Shown here piece by piece: positions 53,151 through 62,249 of a DNA stretch of 64,000 bases (its first letter is position 1; each line of letters begins with the position of its first letter). The translations under genes were made by a program, and so were the position numbers. Under the pieces are notes generated by a model. The model did no database searches. It worked only from the letters and a program-made list of their open reading frames with translations, and was not told where the DNA came from. Source of the stretch: CAWJEL01 sp964647255 (GTDB taxonomy: Bacteria; Chloroflexota; Anaerolineae; CG2-30-64-16); the NCBI GenBank assembly GCA_964647255.1, contig CAZYGI010000002.1, forward strand, positions 1-64,000, read 5' to 3'.

Positions 53151-55847
53151 ATGACCATCACCGTCACCATCAACAACCAACGCGTCGTCGCACCCGACGG
53201 CGCAACCATCCTGGAGGCGGCAAGGGCCGCGGGGATCCGCATCCCGACGCTCTGCCATCACCCCGACCTGAGCAACGTCGGCGCGTGCCGGATGTGCGTC
53301 GTGTCGGTCGAGCGGGCGCGGGGCGTGCAGACCGCCTGCACCACGCCGGTGTTCGAGGGGATGGTCGTGGACACCGAGAGCGAGGACGCACGGTCGACGC
53401 GGCGCTTCGTCCTGCAAATGCTGCTCACCGACCACCCCAACGACTGCATGCGGTGCGAGGCGAACGGCGACTGCGAGCTGCAGGACCTGGTCTACGAGTA
53501 CGACGTATCGTGGCCTGAGCACAGTGGCGCGCGGCATGCGTACCCCGTCAACCCCGACCCGAATCCGTTCATCTTTATTGATCGCAACAAGTGCATCCTG
53601 TGCACCCGTTGCGTGCGGGCCTGCGCTGAAATCCCGAACCGCGACGTCTGGAACGTGTCCGACCGGGGGTTTGGCAGCAAGCTGGTGGCCGGGGCAGACC
53701 AAATTTTGCTCGGCACCGACTGCGAGCTCTGCGGAAACTGCGTGCAGGCGTGCCCGACTGGCGCGCTGTGGACCAAGAAGAGCCTCGGCAAGGGGCGCGC
53801 CAACCAAACTCGCAAGGTCCGGACCACCTGCCCCTACTGCGGCGTCGGCTGCCAGCTCGAAGTTCACGTCAAGGGCGACCAGATCGTGCGCGTCAACGGC
53901 GTCGCCGGCGCTCAGCCGAACCGGGGCTTCACCTGCGTCAAGGGTCGCTTCGGCTACGATTTCATCTATGCCCAGGACCGCCTCACCGCCCCGCTCATCC
54001 GGCAGGGGGATGGCTTCCGGGAGGCCAGTTGGGATGAAGCCCTCGATCTCATCGCCAGCAAGTTCCAGCAGATCATTCGCGAGTCCGGGCCGGATGCCAT
54101 CGGCGGGGTGAGCTGCGCGCGCAGCACCAACGAAGACTCGTACAATATGCAGAAGCTCTTCCGCGCAGTGATCGGCACCAATAACATAGATCACTGCGCA
54201 AGAACCTGACACGCCCCCACCGTGGCCGGTCTGGCCACCACACTCGGTTCGGGTGCAATGACCAACTCATTCGGCGAGTTTGAAAACGCCCGGCTCTTCT
54301 TCCTGATCGGCACGAACATGGCCGAGGCCCACCCCGTGGCCTCCTATCTGGTCAAACGGGCGCTGAAGAAAGGCGCCAAGCTCATTGTAGTTGACCCGCG
54401 GAAGCACCTGCTCGCCAAGAAGGCCGACATCTTCGCGCAGATCAAAGTCGGGTCGGACGTGGCCTTCCTCAACGGCATCATGCACGTGCTCATCGCCGAG
54501 GGCCTCTATGACAAGGATTTCGTGGCGGCGAACTGCGATGGCTTTGAAGACCTGAAAGCGGTGGTCATGCAGTACCCGCCCGAACGGGCCGCGCAGATTG
54601 CGGGGGTCCCGGTCGAGGTCATCCAGCAGATCGCCCGCACCATGGCGGCGACGCGGCCGGGGATGGCCTGCTACACGCTCGGCATCACGGAGCACACCAG
54701 CGGCAAGAATAACGTCATGTCAATCTCCAATCTTCAGTTGCTGCTCGGCAACGTGGGGGTGGAGAACGGCGGTGTGAACCCGCTGCGCGGCCAGAACAAC
54801 GTCCAGGGCGCCTGTGACGTGGGGGCGCTGCCCGGGACGTACCCCGGATACCAGAGCGTCACCAGCCCCGTAAGCCGGGAGAAGTTCGCCACGGCTTGGG
54901 GCGTAGATGTGGAGCGCCTCTCCGACAAGTACGGGCTGATGATCCCCGAAATGATGGCTGGCCTCCCGGCGGGAAAGACGCGCGCGTTTTACATCTTCGG
55001 CGAGAATCTGGCCAACTCGGAACCCAACATGAACAACGTCGAGCACGAGCTCGCCTCGGCCGAGTTCATCGTCTGCAACGACATTTTTCCGACGGAGACG
55101 ACCCGCTTCGCGCACGTCATCTTGCCTTCTGCTGCGTGGGGCGAAGACGAGGGGACCTTCACCAACAGCGAGCGTCGGGTCAGCCGTGTGCGCAAGTTCA
55201 AGGAACCGCCGGGCCAGGCACGGCCGAACTGGTGGATCTTCAAAGAGATCGCCCGGCGCATGGGCCAGGAGTGGCAATCGAACAGCGGCCGGGAGATTTG
55301 GGACAACGAGGTTTCTATGCTTGCCCCGGCCTATGCGGGGATCAAGTACGCCCGCCTGGAGCAGGACGGCCTGCAGTGGCCCTGTCCGACCCTCGACCAT
55401 CCCGGCACCAGGTTCCTGCATCGGGGCAAGGTCGCCCGCGGCAAGGCGTTGCTCAAGGGGATCGAGTGGACGCCACCGGCGGAGGAGGCGGACGAGGAAT
55501 ACCCGTTTGTCCTCAGCACAGGGCGCCGCCTGTATCACTACCACACGCGCACACAGACGGGCAGAACAGATCTTGCCAAGATCCTCACAGAAGAGACGGC
55601 GGACATCTCTCTCGCTGATGCCCGGAAGCTTGGCATCGCGGATGGTGAGTACGTGGTCGTCAGCTCACGCCGGGGATCGGTGCGGGTGAAGGCCAGGGTG
55701 ACCGACCAGGTCCCACGCGGCCTGGTGTGGATGGCGTTCCATTTCCGGGAGGGAAACGCGAACTGGCTCACCAACAACGTGTATGATCCTGAAACCCTGA
55801 CCGCGGAATACAAGGCCTGCGCCGTGCGGGTCGAAAAAGCACCGTGA
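53151..55847 (+). CDS. fdhA: selenocysteine formate dehydrogenase, catalytic subunit
   Basis: An 898-residue protein read through the UGA at 54207-54209 as Sec353 (context DHCART-Sec-HAPTVAG, matching CCARV-Sec-HGPSVAG of E. coli FdhF). The N-terminus has a [2Fe-2S] domain (Cys35, 46, 49), a His-Cys cluster (CMRCEANGDC) and two [4Fe-4S] motifs (CILCTRCVRAC; CELCGNCVQACPTG). The molybdopterin enzyme follows, with its own 4Fe-4S (CPYCGVGC) and ending with the cofactor-binding domain (STGRRLYHYHTRTQTGR; FHFREGNANWLTN). It oxidises formate or reduces CO2 in the cytoplasm. The frame is intact on both sides of the UGA and a SECIS hairpin follows it. Confidence 0.95.
54207..54247 (+). promoter_or_regulatory. 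bacterial SECIS element with Sec UGA codon
   Basis: The UGA is at 54207-54209. The apical hairpin is GTGGCC - GGTCT - GGCCAC (54222-54238), a perfect 6-bp stem whose loop GGUCU equals the SelB-binding loop of E. coli fdhF at the same distance from the UGA. Confidence 0.93.
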
Positions 55848-55877
55848 TGCGGTTGCCCTGATCTACGGAGTAAAAGA

Positions 55878-56369
55878 ATGGACATCAGGAAGGTCTACGA
55901 GTACGCGTTGCAGCGCGAGCACGAAGGTAAGCGGTTCTTCGACGAGAACGGTGAGCGCTTGAGCCACGCTGCGGCGACGGCTGCCTTTAAGCAGTTGGCC
56001 GCCGAAGAGCAAAAACACATCGAGTTCATCCAGAGCCAGATCGCCGCGCTGGACGCGGGACAACCATCGAGCGCGGCGATCGGCGCGCGCCTGGAAAACC
56101 AGGGCTTCTTCTGGCAGCGCGCCACGACTGAATTGCTGGATCAATCCGTGCTGGAGGCCATGGTGCCCGATCTGCCGGTGCTGCGTATGGCTTATCTTAT
56201 CGAGCACGATTTTGTCGAATTCTACAGCAACGCGGCCCGCGCCGCCGAGGGTGAAAGTAAGAAGGTTCTGGAGCTGCTGGCGCGTTGGGAGCACGGCCAT
56301 GAATTGCTGTTCAAGCAGATGCACGACAAGGCATTCGAGCAGTACGCCGGTATGCCGTGGGGAGGCTGA
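55878..56369 (+). CDS. ferritin-like / rubrerythrin-family diiron protein (FDH set)
   Basis: A 163-residue four-helix protein with Glu and ExxH-type ligands (EHEGKRFFDENGE; AAEEQKHIEF; EHDFVEFYSNAA; ARWEHGHELLF). It is a distant paralogue of the protein at 40494 and is probably protective for the oxygen-sensitive formate dehydrogenase. Its stop codon overlaps the fdhD start (TGATG). Confidence 0.78.
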   Translation: MDIRKVYEYALQREHEGKRFFDENGERLSHAAATAAFKQLAAEEQKHIEFIQSQIAALDAGQPSSAAIGARLENQGFFWQRATTELLDQSVLEAMVPDLPVLRMAYLIEHDFVEFYSNAARAAEGESKKVLELLARWEHGHELLFKQMHDKAFEQYAGMPWGG

Positions 56370-57097
56370 TGGTCGAGCCCTATGATCTCTTCGAGGACCG
56401 TGAGCTGACTCAGTACACGGGGGACGGCAAACGCATCGTCCGGCAGCACATCGTCAAAGAGGCGCCGCTGACGATCATGCTGAATGGGGAGAAGCTGGCG
56501 ACCCTGCTGTGTTCGCCGCATTCGTTTGAAGTATTGGCCCTCGGCTTCCTGGTTAATGAAGGTGTGCTTCACCGTCGCGATGAGCTGAAGAGCATCTTCT
56601 GCCGGTCGGAACAGGGCGTCGTGTGGGTGGAGACCACGAGCGACGCAAGCCGGGGGGATGGTTTTCTGAATAGACAACCGGTTCCGCACCTGCCACAGTT
56701 CACGCCAGGAGAATTGCTCGGCTTCGTCGTGCGACTCAACGAGGAGGCCCACACCTTCAAGCTCACGGGCGGCGTGCACGAAGCAGCTTTGGCACATCGA
56801 GCGGGTTTCGTTGTCTGCTACGAAGACATCGGCCGCCACAATGCGCTTGACCGGGTCCTCGGCTATACGTTTCTCAACGATATTGATACATCCGACAAGG
56901 CGGTGATCCTCAGCGGGCGGATCGCTTCAGAGATGCTGGCCAAGGCCGCGCGGATCGGGGTGCCGGTTGTGGTTTCCCGGTCGGCGCCGACCTGTCTGTC
57001 CATAGATATGGCCGAACGATTGGGGATGACGCTGGTAGGTTTTACCCGAAACAACAGCCTAAGCGTCTATACGCACCCGGACAGGATTGTGGAATGA
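56369..57097 (+). CDS. fdhD: FdhD formate dehydrogenase accessory protein, cysteine-loop variant
   Basis: A 242-residue FdhD-family protein (LGFLVNEGVL; FKLTGGVHEAAL; YEDIGRHNALDRVLG; SAPTCLSIDMAERLGMTLVGF). FdhD carries sulfur from a desulfurase to the molybdenum cofactor of formate dehydrogenase. The loop that usually holds the functional cysteine(s) reads TTSDASRGDGFLN, with no Cys, which is unusual. The start ATG shares a base with the previous stop and has GGGGAGG just upstream. Confidence 0.88.
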   Translation: MVEPYDLFEDRELTQYTGDGKRIVRQHIVKEAPLTIMLNGEKLATLLCSPHSFEVLALGFLVNEGVLHRRDELKSIFCRSEQGVVWVETTSDASRGDGFLNRQPVPHLPQFTPGELLGFVVRLNEEAHTFKLTGGVHEAALAHRAGFVVCYEDIGRHNALDRVLGYTFLNDIDTSDKAVILSGRIASEMLAKAARIGVPVVVSRSAPTCLSIDMAERLGMTLVGFTRNNSLSVYTHPDRIVE

Positions 57098-57184
57098 AGG
57101 CGATCGACCTGTGCATTTCCGCATCCCCTGAACCAGCGGCAACCGCTAATGCAGCGAGATTTATGGCGAGCTATGCTCCTGGAG

Positions 57185-57190
57185 TATAAT
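57185..57190 (+). promoter_or_regulatory. -10 box (TATAAT) upstream of the NDK-like gene
   Basis: A consensus TATAAT lies 50 nt before the ATG; the -35 region (TTATGG) is weak. Confidence 0.5.
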
Positions 57191-57239
57191 GCACGGGACG
57201 CACGACCACCGCTTTCAGAACACCTCGGAAGGAGAACCT

Positions 57240-57977
57240 ATGGATAACAAAGAACTCGAACAAACCCTCGTCCTCATCAAACCGGACGCCTTGAAGAACT
57301 CGTTGACCGGGTATGTGCTTTCGCAGCTTTCCGAGTTCCACAGCGGACTGCGCTTTGCCGCCGCGAAGATCGTTCACGTCAGCCGGCTGCTCGCGGAAGA
57401 GCACTACGCCGAGCATCGGGGCAAGCCGTTTTATCCCCCGCTCCTGGACTACATCATGGGTCTCGACCATTGGCCGAACCAGCCGGAGAAGCGGCGGGTG
57501 ATTGCGCTTGTGTATCAAGGCCCCGATGCGGTGCAGAAGATTCGTGATCTTGTTGGGCCGACGAACCCGCTGGTGGCCCGCGAGAAGAAGCCGGGCTGCA
57601 TCCGTTCCCTGGGCACGCTGGTGCCGGTCAAGGATGCCGCGGGCAACGTCATCAGCGAGCGGATGGACAACCTCATCCATGCGTCGGCGACGCCTCCGGA
57701 GGCAGAGCGTGAGATCAAGTTGTGGTTCAAGCCTAACGACGTGCCGCCCATGATGCAGGCGTATGCGACCGCTATCAGCGATGCCCTCTTCTATTACAAG
57801 GATGGCAAGCTGTACGATACTTTTGAGCCGGACGGTGTCTGCCTGCTGGCGCCCGGTGACATCGCCTGGGCCTCCGATCTTGAGGCGCTGCGCCAACTGC
57901 GTGCGGGCCAGCCGGCTTTGTGCACCCTGGGGACCGTGGCCGCGAAGTATCTTATCAACGAGCAGCGCGGCGAGTAG
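57240..57977 (+). CDS. nucleoside-diphosphate-kinase-like protein, long form
   Basis: A 245-residue protein with an NDK fold in the first 165 residues: TLVLIKPDALKNSLTGYVL, RGKPFYPPLLDYIMG, GPTNPLVAREKKPGCIRSLG, and the active-site His in NLIHASATPPEAEREI. Standard NDKs have about 140-150 residues; here about 80 extra residues follow the core. It may phosphorylate NDPs or bind nucleotides for regulation. AGGAG precedes the ATG. It lies between fdhD and the formate channel gene but has its own -10 box. Confidence 0.82.
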   Translation: MDNKELEQTLVLIKPDALKNSLTGYVLSQLSEFHSGLRFAAAKIVHVSRLLAEEHYAEHRGKPFYPPLLDYIMGLDHWPNQPEKRRVIALVYQGPDAVQKIRDLVGPTNPLVAREKKPGCIRSLGTLVPVKDAAGNVISERMDNLIHASATPPEAEREIKLWFKPNDVPPMMQAYATAISDALFYYKDGKLYDTFEPDGVCLLAPGDIAWASDLEALRQLRAGQPALCTLGTVAAKYLINEQRGE

Positions 57978-58017
57978 AGGCGGGCCTTTACAAACGACCG
58001 ACTTCTCCTGCTGTCGG

Positions 58018-58044
58018 ACGGCTACGGGGTCATCCCGTGGCCGT
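58018..58044 (+). terminator. hairpin after the NDK-like gene
   Basis: ACGGCTACGGG - GTCAT - CCCGTGGCCGT is an 11-bp stem (one G-T pair) followed by only TTTC, so it is a weak terminator. Confidence 0.5.
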
Positions 58045-58233
58045 TTCACTGCCGCAGCCGGCCGCATGGGGTCAAACGCCTGGCTCCGGCGATCGAAGCC
58101 CATCCCCTGCGCCGATCACCAGGGGGGAGGCGAGAGCAACGGGTTTGCAGGTCATTTTCCCTGTGATACTTTCGTGCTCAATAGATCAAAGCCTGGACGA
58201 TGAAGGGCTGTCATTCAACCCGGGGAGGAGCTC
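58045..58233. other. intergenic leader of focA
   Basis: About 190 bp without a gene. A weak promoter-like pair, TTGCAG and TACTTT, lies near 58145-58172, and GGGGAGGAG sits before the focA ATG. Confidence 0.35.
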
Positions 58234-59109
58234 ATGGCCGGTGCAGAATTCACGATTGATGCATTGCTGCCCCCTGATATGGCAAGGCGGGCCGAAGCGG
58301 TCGGCATCCGGAAAGCCGCCGCGGACTTTTGGTCGCTGCTGGCCCTGGCAATCCTGGCAGGTGCGTTTATTGCAGCCGCTGCCATCTTCGCCACCACGGC
58401 ATGGGCGGGAGGGTCAGCGCTTCCCTATGGCGTTAATCGTCTGCTGGGCGGACTGGCGTTCTGTCTCGGCCTGATCCTGGTCATTATAGCCGGTGCTGAG
58501 CTCTTTACCGGCAACAATCTGATCGTGATGGCTTGGGCGGCGCGCAAGGTCAGCACCGGTCGCCTTCTGCGCAATTGGGCCATCGTCTATTTGGGTAATT
58601 TCATTGGCTCCTTGTTGACGGCGGTGATCATGCTGTTTGCCAAACAGTACACCTTCGGCAACGGCATTGTCGGGGTCACGGCGCTGAATATCGCCAAGAG
58701 CAAAACGGCCCTGGACCCAGTGCAGGCGTTCTTTCTGGCCGTGATGTGCAATGCGCTGGTCTGCATGGCCGTCTGGCTCTGCTACAGCGCGCGCAGCACG
58801 ATGGACAGGATTGCCTCAATCATCTTCCCGATTACAGCGTTCGTCGCCGCAGGTTTTGAGCACAGCGTTGCCAACATGTATTTTGTTCCTTTTGGGCTAT
58901 GGATTAAGCAGTTCGCCCCACCTGCCTTTTGGGCCATGGATGCGTTGGCCAAGGCGACTCCGCCGATCACGCCGGCCACCTACGCGAGCATGACCTGGGG
59001 GCACTTTATCCTCAATAACTTGATCCCGGTCACGTTGGGCAACATCGTCGGCGGCGCAGGCTTGGTGGGCCTGGTGTACTGGTTCGCCTACCTGCGGGCA
59101 AAGGAATGA
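58234..59109 (+). CDS. focA: formate/nitrite transporter (FocA)
   Basis: A 291-residue FNT-family channel with six membrane helices. Family signatures AGAELFTGNN and AGFEHSVANMYF are intact. In this setting it should move formate across the membrane for the formate dehydrogenase. A very strong ribosome site (GGGGAGGAG) precedes the ATG. The following AsnC-type gene starts 19 nt downstream. Confidence 0.95.
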   Translation: MAGAEFTIDALLPPDMARRAEAVGIRKAAADFWSLLALAILAGAFIAAAAIFATTAWAGGSALPYGVNRLLGGLAFCLGLILVIIAGAELFTGNNLIVMAWAARKVSTGRLLRNWAIVYLGNFIGSLLTAVIMLFAKQYTFGNGIVGVTALNIAKSKTALDPVQAFFLAVMCNALVCMAVWLCYSARSTMDRIASIIFPITAFVAAGFEHSVANMYFVPFGLWIKQFAPPAFWAMDALAKATPPITPATYASMTWGHFILNNLIPVTLGNIVGGAGLVGLVYWFAYLRAKE

Positions 59110-59128
59110 TTGCGTCAAGGAGGATCCC

Positions 59129-59356
59129 ATGAGAGGCTATATCCTGGTCCATGTGCGTGCCGGTGAGGATCGCGACCTGCTGCGGGCTTTGAAGGGCCAA
59201 CCCGGCGTTTTGCGGGCCGATGTCACTTTTGGGCCCTACGATGTCATTGTTGAGGTTGAGGCGCCTGACCTCCCAGGGCTGGGCAAGCTGGTTTACAACA
59301 CAATCCGGGTTCAGCCAGGAGTGCTGGATACGCTGACTTGCCTGGCCGTGGAATAG
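59129..59356 (+). CDS. stand-alone AsnC/Lrp ligand-binding (RAM) domain
   Basis: A 75-residue RAM domain (GYILVHVRAGEDRDLLRALK ... VTFGPYDVIVEVEA) without a DNA-binding helix-turn-helix. Such SAM/RAM proteins bind small molecules or modulate full-length Lrp proteins. AAGGAGG precedes the ATG. It is last in the formate dehydrogenase series, directly after focA. Confidence 0.85.
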   Translation: MRGYILVHVRAGEDRDLLRALKGQPGVLRADVTFGPYDVIVEVEAPDLPGLGKLVYNTIRVQPGVLDTLTCLAVE

Positions 59357-59391
59357 TCTGACAGCGGAGATCCTGGCTTCTTCGGAGTCTC

Positions 59392-59634
59392 CTGAAGGTC
59401 GTTTGGGCCGCCCTTCTGCTTTGCTTGATCGCTGCGGTGGCGTCGACCCCGGGCGGTGACTTGACCCTGGCGCGCTGGGCGATCGGCAGCGGGGCGGCGG
59501 GCCTGACAGGGGACGGCTATGAGTTGGGCGGCACAGGCGGCCTGTTCGCGGCCGGGAGGCTGGCCGGCGGGTTTCGGGAACGCAACATCCCGGCGCCGGC
59601 GCACATGCGCTATCTGCCGTTGGTGCTGAAATAG
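59392..59634 (+). CDS. small secreted protein with YLPLVLK C-terminus
   Basis: About 80 residues. The type (LTLARWAIGSGAAGLTGDGYELGGTGG ... HMRYLPLVLK) resembles small exported Chloroflexota proteins with Gly-rich repeats and a YLPLV end. A full signal peptide (KVVWAALLLCLIAAVAS) is coded only if translation begins at CTG 59392, four bases after CGGAG. No ATG, GTG or TTG exists in frame upstream of 59425, where starting would cut the signal. It may be a CTG-start gene or a decaying one. Confidence 0.45.
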   Translation: MKVVWAALLLCLIAAVASTPGGDLTLARWAIGSGAAGLTGDGYELGGTGGLFAAGRLAGGFRERNIPAPAHMRYLPLVLK

Positions 59635-59642
59635 GGGAGCAC

Positions 59643-59673
59643 GCGGCGGGGCATGTCGAGATTGCCCCGCCGC
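59643..59673. terminator. hairpin between convergent genes
   Basis: A perfect 11-bp stem, GCGGCGGGGCA / TGCCCCGCCGC, with a 9-nt loop. There is no T-run; it is placed where transcripts from both sides would end. Confidence 0.55.
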
Positions 59674-59711
59674 TGCAAGCCATCCTGCTCCGCTGGGGGC
59701 TGGTCGGCCCA

Positions 59712-60805
59712 TCAGCAAATGCGCGGCAGTTGTTCGCCGCTGAGCATGTCCACGATCCGCCAGCCGCCGATCCGGCTGCGCATGATCACCCGACCGGGGC
59801 TCTCGGCAGTGACGGCACCGATGTGCGCGGCGTCTGTGCCGAGCGGGTGGCGCCGCATGGCCGCCAGGACCGCCTCGCCCACCTCCGCGGCGGCGATCAC
59901 CACGCACTTGCCTTCGTTCGCCACGTAAAGCGGATCGAGCCCCAGGATCTCGCACGCCCCGCGCGCTTCGTCGCTGAGCGGGATGCTCGCTTCGTCCAGC
60001 CGGACGCCGACTCGCGCCTGCGCGGCGATCTCGTTGAGCGCGCTGGCGACGCCGCCGCGGGTGGGATCACGCAGGACGTGCACGCCCGCGCCGCCGGCCT
60101 CCAGGATGCGGGCAACCAGGTCGTGCAGCGGCGCTGAATCGCTTTCCAGCGCGGTCTCAAACGCCAGCCCTTCGCGTACCGACATAATCGCCATGCCGTG
60201 CTCCGCGATGCGGCCGCTGACCAGGACGACGTCGCCGGGTCGGGCGCGGGTCGGCGAGATTTCGACGCCCGGCGGGATCAGCCCGATGCCGGCCGTGTTG
60301 ATGAAGATGCCGTCGCCCTTGCCGCGATCCACGACCTTCGTATCGCCGGTGACGATGCTGACACCGACCGCGTTCGCCGCCGCCCCCATCGAGCGCACCA
60401 CGCGCCACAGCGTTTCCATCGGCAGCCCCTCCTCCAGGATCATGCCGGCCGAGAGCGCCAGCGGCTGCGCGCCGCACATCGCCAGGTCGTTGACTGTGCC
60501 GTGGATCGCCAGCGAGCCGATGTCGCCGCCGGGAAAGAAAAGCGGGCTGATGACATAGGAATCGGTGGTGAAGGCGAGCCGGTGGCCCGCGTCCCGGTCC
60601 GTCCCCGCGGCGGCCGGCGGCAGGGTCAGGAGCGCACCGTCGTGCATGACCGCCAGCGCCGGGTTCCCGAACACCGGCAGGAACAGCCGCTCGATCAACA
60701 TCTGTGTCAGCTTGCCCCCGCCGCCGTGCGCCAGGGTGATGGTCGGGTACTCGCTGATTGGGATGGGGCATTGCAGGATGAAACTGGAAGCTGGAGGCTG
60801 GTCGC

Positions 60806-60809
<4 letters not shown>
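59712..60809 (-). CDS. hypE: hydrogenase maturation protein HypE
   Basis: A 365-residue PurM-like enzyme that dehydrates the carbamoyl group on its C-terminal cysteine to make the cyanide ligands of the NiFe site. The C-terminus is PRIC as required, and the ATP/metal loop LAHGGGGKLTQMLIER and VSGRIAEHGMAIMS are intact. The ATG overlaps the hypD stop (ATGA). An open frame extends upstream within hypD and is not used. Confidence 0.96.
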
Positions 60810-61894
<1,085 letters not shown>

Positions 61895-61906
61895 AGGGCA
61901 CTCCTG

Positions 61907-61998
61907 ACGATAGACGATGGACGGTGAACCACGGATGATAGAGGCTGGACGCTGGACGCTGGTCTATGATCTATCGTCCGTCGTCCATGGTCCGTCGG
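61907..61998. repeat. mirrored word tract at the hypC-hypD junction
   Basis: The left half has GACGATAGACGATGGACGG and GCTGGACGCTGG words. The right half has the reverse type (CTATCGTCCGTCGTCCATGG). The last nine codons and the stop of hypC lie in it. Confidence 0.88.
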
Positions 61999-62227
61999 CC
62001 AGCTCGCCCATTTGCCGCAGCACCTCGAACACTTCCTCCGCCTCCGCCTCGTTCAACACGCTGAGCGCGAAGCCTGCGTGGACGATCACGTACTCGCCGG
62101 GCACGGCCTCGGGCACGTAGGCCAGACAGACTTCCTTTGCCACGCCGCCGAAGCTCACCTTGCCCATCGTCAGCCCGGACGGGTCAGGCTGGATGCTGAG
62201 AATTTTACCCGGGATACCCAAACACAT
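61964..62227 (-). CDS. hypC: hydrogenase maturation chaperone HypC
   Basis: An 87-residue HypC/HybG protein. The N-terminal Met-Cys2 (MCLGIPGKI), needed for HypD and HoxH binding, is intact, as is the OB core GKVSFGGVAKEVCLAYVPE. The C-terminal DGPWTTDDRS is encoded by a word tract and is probably not native to the family. Confidence 0.93.
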   Translation of the reverse strand: MCLGIPGKILSIQPDPSGLTMGKVSFGGVAKEVCLAYVPEAVPGEYVIVHAGFALSVLNEAEAEEVFEVLRQMGELADGPWTTDDRS

Positions 62228-62249
62228 CGCAATCTCCCTCGCTCCGAAA

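Noticed and set aside
54200..54230. Premature stop making fdhA two broken genes
   Set aside because: The UGA is in the Sec position of formate dehydrogenases, the frame continues without shift, and a SECIS hairpin follows; it is recoding, not decay.
58018..58090. A tRNA-Sec gene near the formate dehydrogenase locus
   Set aside because: The hairpin carries TTTCAC near a stem, but no acceptor, anticodon and T stems could be fitted; it reads as a terminator-like hairpin.
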